From Cocos nucifera (taxonomy: Eukaryota > Streptophyta > Magnoliopsida > Arecales > Arecaceae): 64,000 bases of DNA. Of the stretch, positions 58,986 to 64,000 are shown one piece after another. The DNA lies in assembly GCA_006176705.1 (NCBI GenBank), contig QRFJ01000369.1, positions 1,688,115 through 1,752,114 of the forward strand. The letters are read 5' to 3'. Numbering within the stretch: the first letter of the stretch is position 1; every line of letters begins with the position of its first letter. The position numbers and the translations under genes are program-made. Under the pieces are notes generated by a model, which saw only the letters and a program-made list of their open reading frames with translations, made no database searches and was not told the DNA's origin.

Positions 58986-59299
58986 CATATCGACAAACAG
59001 TTTGTATGAAATTAAATAAGAAAACATTGAGAAAAAAATAAGGAAATACCCATCTCTCAGATGCGTTCCTTGAAACAACAAGGAAGGCATAGATTGCAGA
59101 CATTCAACATGGCATCAGTTTCTGACCGCCCGTCTGCTTCGATTCTCGTCATCGAGAGGTCAAAAGATTATAGAAGAAGAAGAGGAAGAAGAAGAAAAAG
59201 AAGAAATAGATAAAAGAAAGACGAATACAGATCTTTGATGGAGAAAAAGAGCCACAGGAAGATCGAGGGGCCGAGCAATGGGAGGCTGCGGCGTCTGGC

Positions 59300-59430
59300 A
59301 GGGGTTTAAATAGGGCCTCTCCCATTGAGCCCTAAAACACGGGCTAGGGTTTGGATGCAAGGCTATCCAGCCGCATCCTGAAGACCAGAAGGTAATGGGC
59401 TGTGATGCTCGATATTTTGGGCTCAAAACG
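59300..59430 (-). promoter_or_regulatory. Promoter with TATA, telo-box and site II motifs
   Basis: Read on the - strand, CTATTTAAA lies at 59305-59313, the telo-box AAACCCTAG at 59344-59352, and AGCCCA (site II, TGGGCT on +) at 59396-59401 and 59418-59423. Telo-box plus site II is the known signature of plant promoters for ribosomal protein and snoRNA genes. Transcription should start near 59275-59283 and read into the snoRNA cluster. Confidence 0.75.
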
Positions 59431-59479
59431 GGCTGGAACGGGTTGCCTTATCGAGACCCAAAAGGGCCACATGATCCTT

Positions 59480-60092
59480 CTACCCTTCAGCTGAAGTCAA
59501 TTTTGAATTTTTTTTTATTCCCAATTGGTTTTTTGGGGTAGGGTTGGTTCCAGTTTAGCTTTTTATTTTCCAAAAAAAAGTTTTAGACTTCTAAATAATC
59601 TATAATAAACTATTTTTTAAATAATTTTTTAGAAATTATAAAATATATTATTGGAACTTGTACTATTAGCAAATATTGTAGAGGTTATCTACCATTTGAC
59701 CTGACATTCTCTCCCTAGATTCCAACCGAGCACTCATTGATGAGACAGCTTCTGATGCTAAAGAGAGATTTAAGAAACTGAGATAGAGATTTTATATCAT
59801 CGATTTCTATTCGATCTTCGGATCGGACATTTACCGATCCAAAGGTCGGGATCCAACCGACGATAGGAAACGAAGCACAATGACCTACATGAGTGCTGAT
59901 ACATCCAAGGCAAAGCCTTGGTTCTACACTGATCTCAACCTACCGACTTACTCAGCCATGTGGGCATTTCTTGGAATCTCCCAAAAACTTTTAGAATATG
60001 GGCACGACCCGCAACTAACACCTATAACTAACAACCCTGATTTATAGGTTGATGGATGGATTCTCGATCCTAATGGCTTGTCAGGTTGAGGC
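59480..60092. other. Intergenic DNA between the snoRNA promoter and the solo LTR
   Basis: AT-rich at first, then moderate GC with GATCCGA/TCGGATC-type inverted motifs near 59815-59860 (ATCTTCGGATCGG, ACCGATCCAAAGGTCGG). No ORF or known element was recognised. Confidence 0.5.
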
Positions 60093-60097
60093 CTTAT

Positions 60098-62366
60098 TGT
60101 TAGATATATGTGCCCTAGAAGTCAGAATTGGTTGACACTTGTAATACACTTTTAAGAGCAAAATTGTAATTTTGACTATAATCAATAAAATGGGTTATTT
60201 TCTATCACATATGTGTATCTAGTGTCTGTGATACATCCTTTGAGTTAATGGTAATGATAATTCATATTTTCAAGAGTTGAAAATTTAAGACATGAATAAT
60301 CATTATTAACTCATAAAATGCTCCCGACCATGGGATCATCACGAGGATGGTGATTGATCTGGAAGGTTGGTATACAATCGCTTCTCTTTAGTAGACGAGT
60401 CTTGAGTCTATGGTGTGGAGACACCGGAGCGAGAGTATAGATACTCGTTAAAGAACGAGGGCACTGAGCGTGACCACCTCGAGTAGTCATTAGAAAGTCT
60501 ACCTTCTCGTCAATGACTGACTCGATGATGTAGTGGTGTGTCTGATTCTTTGATCTGAGGTGCATCGGTAGTTCATCTTGAGGGTGTTATAGTTTGACTA
60601 CACCATAACTCGATCTCCTAGCCATTCAGAATCCTGAGGTATATGTTGGCTATAGCATGTTCATTGTAGGAACTTGATTGCATCAAGATGGAATCTATCT
60701 ACCTCGGTGGTAGAGGAGCAGCCCTATGATGATCATAAGAATCAAGTCCAGAAGTCCATGGCCATGGTAGAGTGAAATAATAGAAAGAGTTTCTATTTAG
60801 ATTTTCATATCGGACTTGAATCGAATGATTACATCATATGACAGAAACTAGGGTTTGACGAGTTCACCTTAACCCTAATCTGATCGGAAGCTCAAGATAG
60901 AAGAACTTAATCACACAGGATAGCTGCACCAAGAGGTTCGCATTCAGCTCTGATGGGTTGCCACCATATACTGCTAGGTGTCACTGGTGGATTTTGGGAG
61001 CAATTAGAATGATTTAGATGATCAATCATTCTAGCTGTTCGAATCAAAAGAGTTCTGATCCATTGAAAGAAGTTTCGATGATGTCGATGATAGAGATCAT
61101 GACATATCCCATTACCATACAGAACTGAATCTAACTGGATCACACAAATAAGAATTTGAATCTGGTGATCATCAATTGAACTGATTCAGTTCAATTGATC
61201 TGAATGAGATTCAATTAAGTTCAAGAAAATCATACTAGCACTCGATTGAACCTAACGTTCTTCTTTTACTATCATAAATAGTTGTTCTGATTGAGCCAAA
61301 GGAGTTTGTGCTCGATCAAAGGCCTTCATTTGGTCTGACTGGAGCCTCTCTAGGTCAGAAAAGGGTTGTCTTATTTTGTAAGATAATACTTGCTATTTTT
61401 GGTCATCTGCTATTCTCGTCCTTTGACTTTGGTCAAAAGTTGATCTTTGACTGGTCAAATATTGACCATTGACATTTTGATTTCTATCAATGTGTCATGC
61501 ACCTATTGGAGAGCTGGTGAGGGCTTGTCCCCCTGCCAGAAGCTGGCAAGGAGGAGGGTGCACGCCAAGGGTGGCGTGCGCCTAAGTAGAAGGCACTCAG
61601 GAGTCTCTGTTGGATAGAAACTCCATCTCTTTTTTGAATTCCAATTAGTCTCCTTCTAAGAATCAACTTTAACTGGTCTTAGGCGCCATCTAAGGATGAA
61701 TCCAAGGGACTCTATTCCCACTAATTAGATTTAGATCTGATTTCATAAAGAGTTGTGATTGGTTGGAAAGAAGAGGAGTTGGATCACGCATAGTCTATAA
61801 ATAAGACCCTGTGCCCAACTCAAAAGGCAATGTAATTTCCCATGCCCAAGGCTGCCTCTCTCTTCCTCCTCCATGCCAAGTCCATCATCTCCCTCTCCTC
61901 TCTACGCCCAAAGAAGTTTGGGATCTTAGTTGATGCAATCTAGGCGAGAGAAAGACGACAGAAAGCTAGAAGACTGCGCTGCTGCAAAGGACAACTACTG
62001 ATCTTCGAAAGCCATTTTAAAGATCCTCCAAATCAGATTCAGATCTAATTCTTGAAGACATGATAGAGAAGAAGAGGATCTCTAGATCTAACCTGAGTGA
62101 ATATCGGTAGAGGCCAGGCACTTGCGTGGCTAGATCCAGAACCTTCCGTTGCTTACAGGATCATCAACGGATAATAGGATTACCCTACATCAAGATAAAT
62201 TAAATATGATTTAATTTATCTATATTTTATTTTAATTATTAAAATAATATCAATTAAATTTGAAACATCCCAGATCTGATTTGGATTAAATTTTTTTTTT
62301 AAAATATATCTCTTGATTTGATCAAATCTGAACGAACCTGATCCAAAAAATCAGGATTTTTCTTCA
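60098..62366 (+). mobile_element. Probable Ty1/copia solo LTR
   Basis: It starts TGTTAGATATATGTGCCC, a start common in plant copia LTRs. The end TTTTTCTTCA at 62366 is followed by CTTAT, which also directly precedes the start (60093-60097). That gives a 5-bp duplication and a length of 2,269 bp with no coding region. A TATA-like TATAAATAAG lies at about 61797, followed by a pyrimidine-rich leader. A perfect palindrome with 12-base arms lies at 61172-61198 (TCAATTGAACTG and inverse). ORFs inside (60311, 60907) are chance frames. Confidence 0.65.
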
Positions 62367-62839
62367 CTTATAACCTAAGAAATTAAGACCTAATGGTCTA
62401 TCTGAACGTAACAACCTATAGCACAATCTCTATGTAAAGAGGTAATAAGGGGACCTTAGGTAAGTTCAACTACAGAGTACACCTCCATGCTCTTGCTTTC
62501 TCTCTCTTCTCAATTATTTTCAAGGTCCCCTGCCAAAAAATCTTCGATGAGTGTGGACTTATATTGCAGGTCTCACTTGAGTGATCCAGTCCTCTAATCT
62601 ACACCAAACTCTCAGGTAGAAAGAGGTCCAACCTCAGCCACAATTGCCTCACATCGGAGCCTTACAGCAATAATTTGATGCTAGAGGAAGTGTCATCAGT
62701 CTAAACAATGATGAAAGAGAGCATGGCAAGAATAAGAGCACACAACTCTGTTGCTTCTCACCGACAATCCTCTTGCTATAGCCAAGATAGTGCTGCTCGA
62801 GAGTGGAAGAAAAACTAGGATTTACATGCATTTATTTCA

Positions 62840-64000
62840 AAATTTTTTTAGAACAAAATATAATGGGAGCAACGGATTAATCAAATTAATCTATAAAATA
62901 TGTAACTAATCACTAGATTTAGGATCTTATGACATGATTTATGCAAGTATTAAATCTAAAAATTAAATATGAAATAAAACAAAATGCATTGATCATATCG
63001 ACACCATATGAAATCTAGATATGATCTAGAACATATATCAAGATCGTATCTCAATACCTTTGCATGGATCGAGAACTCTACTTGCTGATATGAGGCTGAG
63101 ATTGTCGCTTCAAGCCACATAGGGGTTTGACTTCTATGGGTAGTCCACATGAAGCTTCAATCACGATCAAAAGTTTGGATCAAAAATTCGCATAGTACGC
63201 TATTACTGCATAGATCCTTCTTCGATGGTTGATCACGAACCTCCTTTTTCAAATAACTTGGACCTTCCAAGGATCAAAGGATATTGTGAGGAATTTGAAG
63301 AGGTTTTCTTTCTCACCTTTTTTCTTAAAATATTGTGGAAGAAGATGTTAGAACAAAACCCTAGAAAAGACCCTTCTTCTCTCTCTTTTCTCTCACTAAG
63401 ACACTCAAACTTGTGTCCTAAATAAATCCCGCACCCAAGACTCTCTTACACTTAAGACTCCTATGCCCAAGCCCTCTTTCTCTATTGAATTCTCTGTAGA
63501 AATCCCACGCCCAAGGGCCTTTTAAATAGAGAGATAATCAAGAGTTCTTGTTTAGGTCAAAAACCTAGAAAGGCATGTCCAAATAAGATAAGAATTAGGA
63601 TGCCTCCTTTTCTTTTGGCGTGGGAAATCAGGATATGGCATACAACCTTTCCTCTATTTCCACCAAAAAAATCAGCAAGAAATCTGGTTGATTGGTGCCA
63701 CTATGGGATAGGGTTTTGGGTCTTAACAAACTTTATCAAATAGAGTTTTAAATCAAAACAACTTTCTTGCTTTGACTTGGTCCAAAACAAATTTTCATCT
63801 AAAAAAGGGGAGGGTGTAGGGGTGCGCATGGGCTTCCTAGGTGTGAGGGATTTCATGCAAATCCTAAGGGAGAGGGCATGGAGAGGGTGAGGTATCGCAA
63901 GGGAGAGAGTTCCAGTCAAATTGGGACTTTCATGTTTTGACTAGTCAAAGCAAATTTTAAGCCTAATCAAATTAAAACTGGTGTAACCCAATTAAAGATG
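62840..64000 (-). mobile_element. LTR-like region, minus strand, running off the window
   Basis: On the - strand a TATA-like CTCTCTATTTAAAAGG lies near 63518-63533 and is followed by a pyrimidine-rich leader, as in the LTRs elsewhere in this window. There is no coding sequence. Both ends are unknown, and the right part continues past 64,000. Confidence 0.35.

Larger units (their letters stand above)
57540..59280 (-). ncRNA. Putative snoRNA host transcript (extent inferred)
   Basis: Transcription on the - strand is inferred from the promoter at 59300-59430 and the three snoRNA candidates at 58374-58985. The longest frame near the 5' end starts at 59152 and has only 31 codons (MTRIEADGRSETDAML...), with no family I know, which favours a non-coding host. 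A donor-like GGGTATTT lies near 59049 and an acceptor-like TTTTTCAG at about 57567. The 3' end is a guess. A small protein-coding host with undetected exons remains possible. Confidence 0.5.

Noticed and set aside
59110..59160. ATGACGA plus CTGA as another snoRNA
   Set aside because: The C box is imperfect, the spacing is short and there is no closing stem or rRNA match.
62956..63919. ORFs near the right edge as genes
   Set aside because: No domain was recognised; the surrounding sequence has LTR-like promoter features on the - strand.

Overview
This is nuclear DNA from a flowering plant. The genes are plant families, introns carry GT-AG borders, and most of the window is transposon DNA in several nested layers. 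Codon choice, protein similarity and very long transposon-filled introns suggest a monocot, possibly a palm such as oil palm; that is inference from memory, not a search. There are three protein-coding loci on the + strand and one non-coding snoRNA host locus on the - strand.

Layout. (1) 1-~9,390: a decayed Ty1/copia retrotransposon (gag, protease, integrase, RT, RNase H, long 3' LTR; the 5' LTR lies before base 1). A Ty3/gypsy solo LTR with a 5-bp target duplication sits inside its RT gene (4226-6286). (2) 9,593-10,933: the last two coding exons of ADA2, the SAGA histone-acetyltransferase adaptor. (3) ~16,150-28,360: a large decayed Mutator-like element (MuDR transposase followed by a plant mobile domain gene), split by a 5.1-kb CACTA element with CACTA termini and a 3-bp target duplication. 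(4) 29,235-41,128: plant-specific TFIIB-related protein (PBRP). Its 10.2-kb first intron holds a gypsy element lacking RT and a - strand LTR; its last exon has an apparent 1-bp frameshift. (5) ~42,000-48,280: a retroelement fragment (tRNA primer site and gag piece), repeats and AT-rich DNA. (6) 48,285-54,502: the C-terminal half of NUS1/LEW1, a cis-prenyltransferase subunit for dolichol synthesis; no 5' exons are visible. (7) ~57,540-59,430, - strand: a promoter with TATA, telo-box and site II motifs, followed by three candidate box C/D snoRNAs whose guides match 25S and 18S rRNA. (8) 60,098-62,366: a probable copia solo LTR, then a partial - strand LTR-like region to the end.

The most unusual signals are two arrays of stem-loops in transcribed parts of unrelated LTR elements. 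In each array the loop sequence is conserved while the stems differ in sequence but still pair. The copia leader carries two loop classes (two plus four hairpins); the gypsy LTR carries five hairpins with a GGGCTGAT-like loop. Compensating stem changes suggest selection on RNA or DNA structure. The snoRNA locus was not visible as an ORF and is the other main result.
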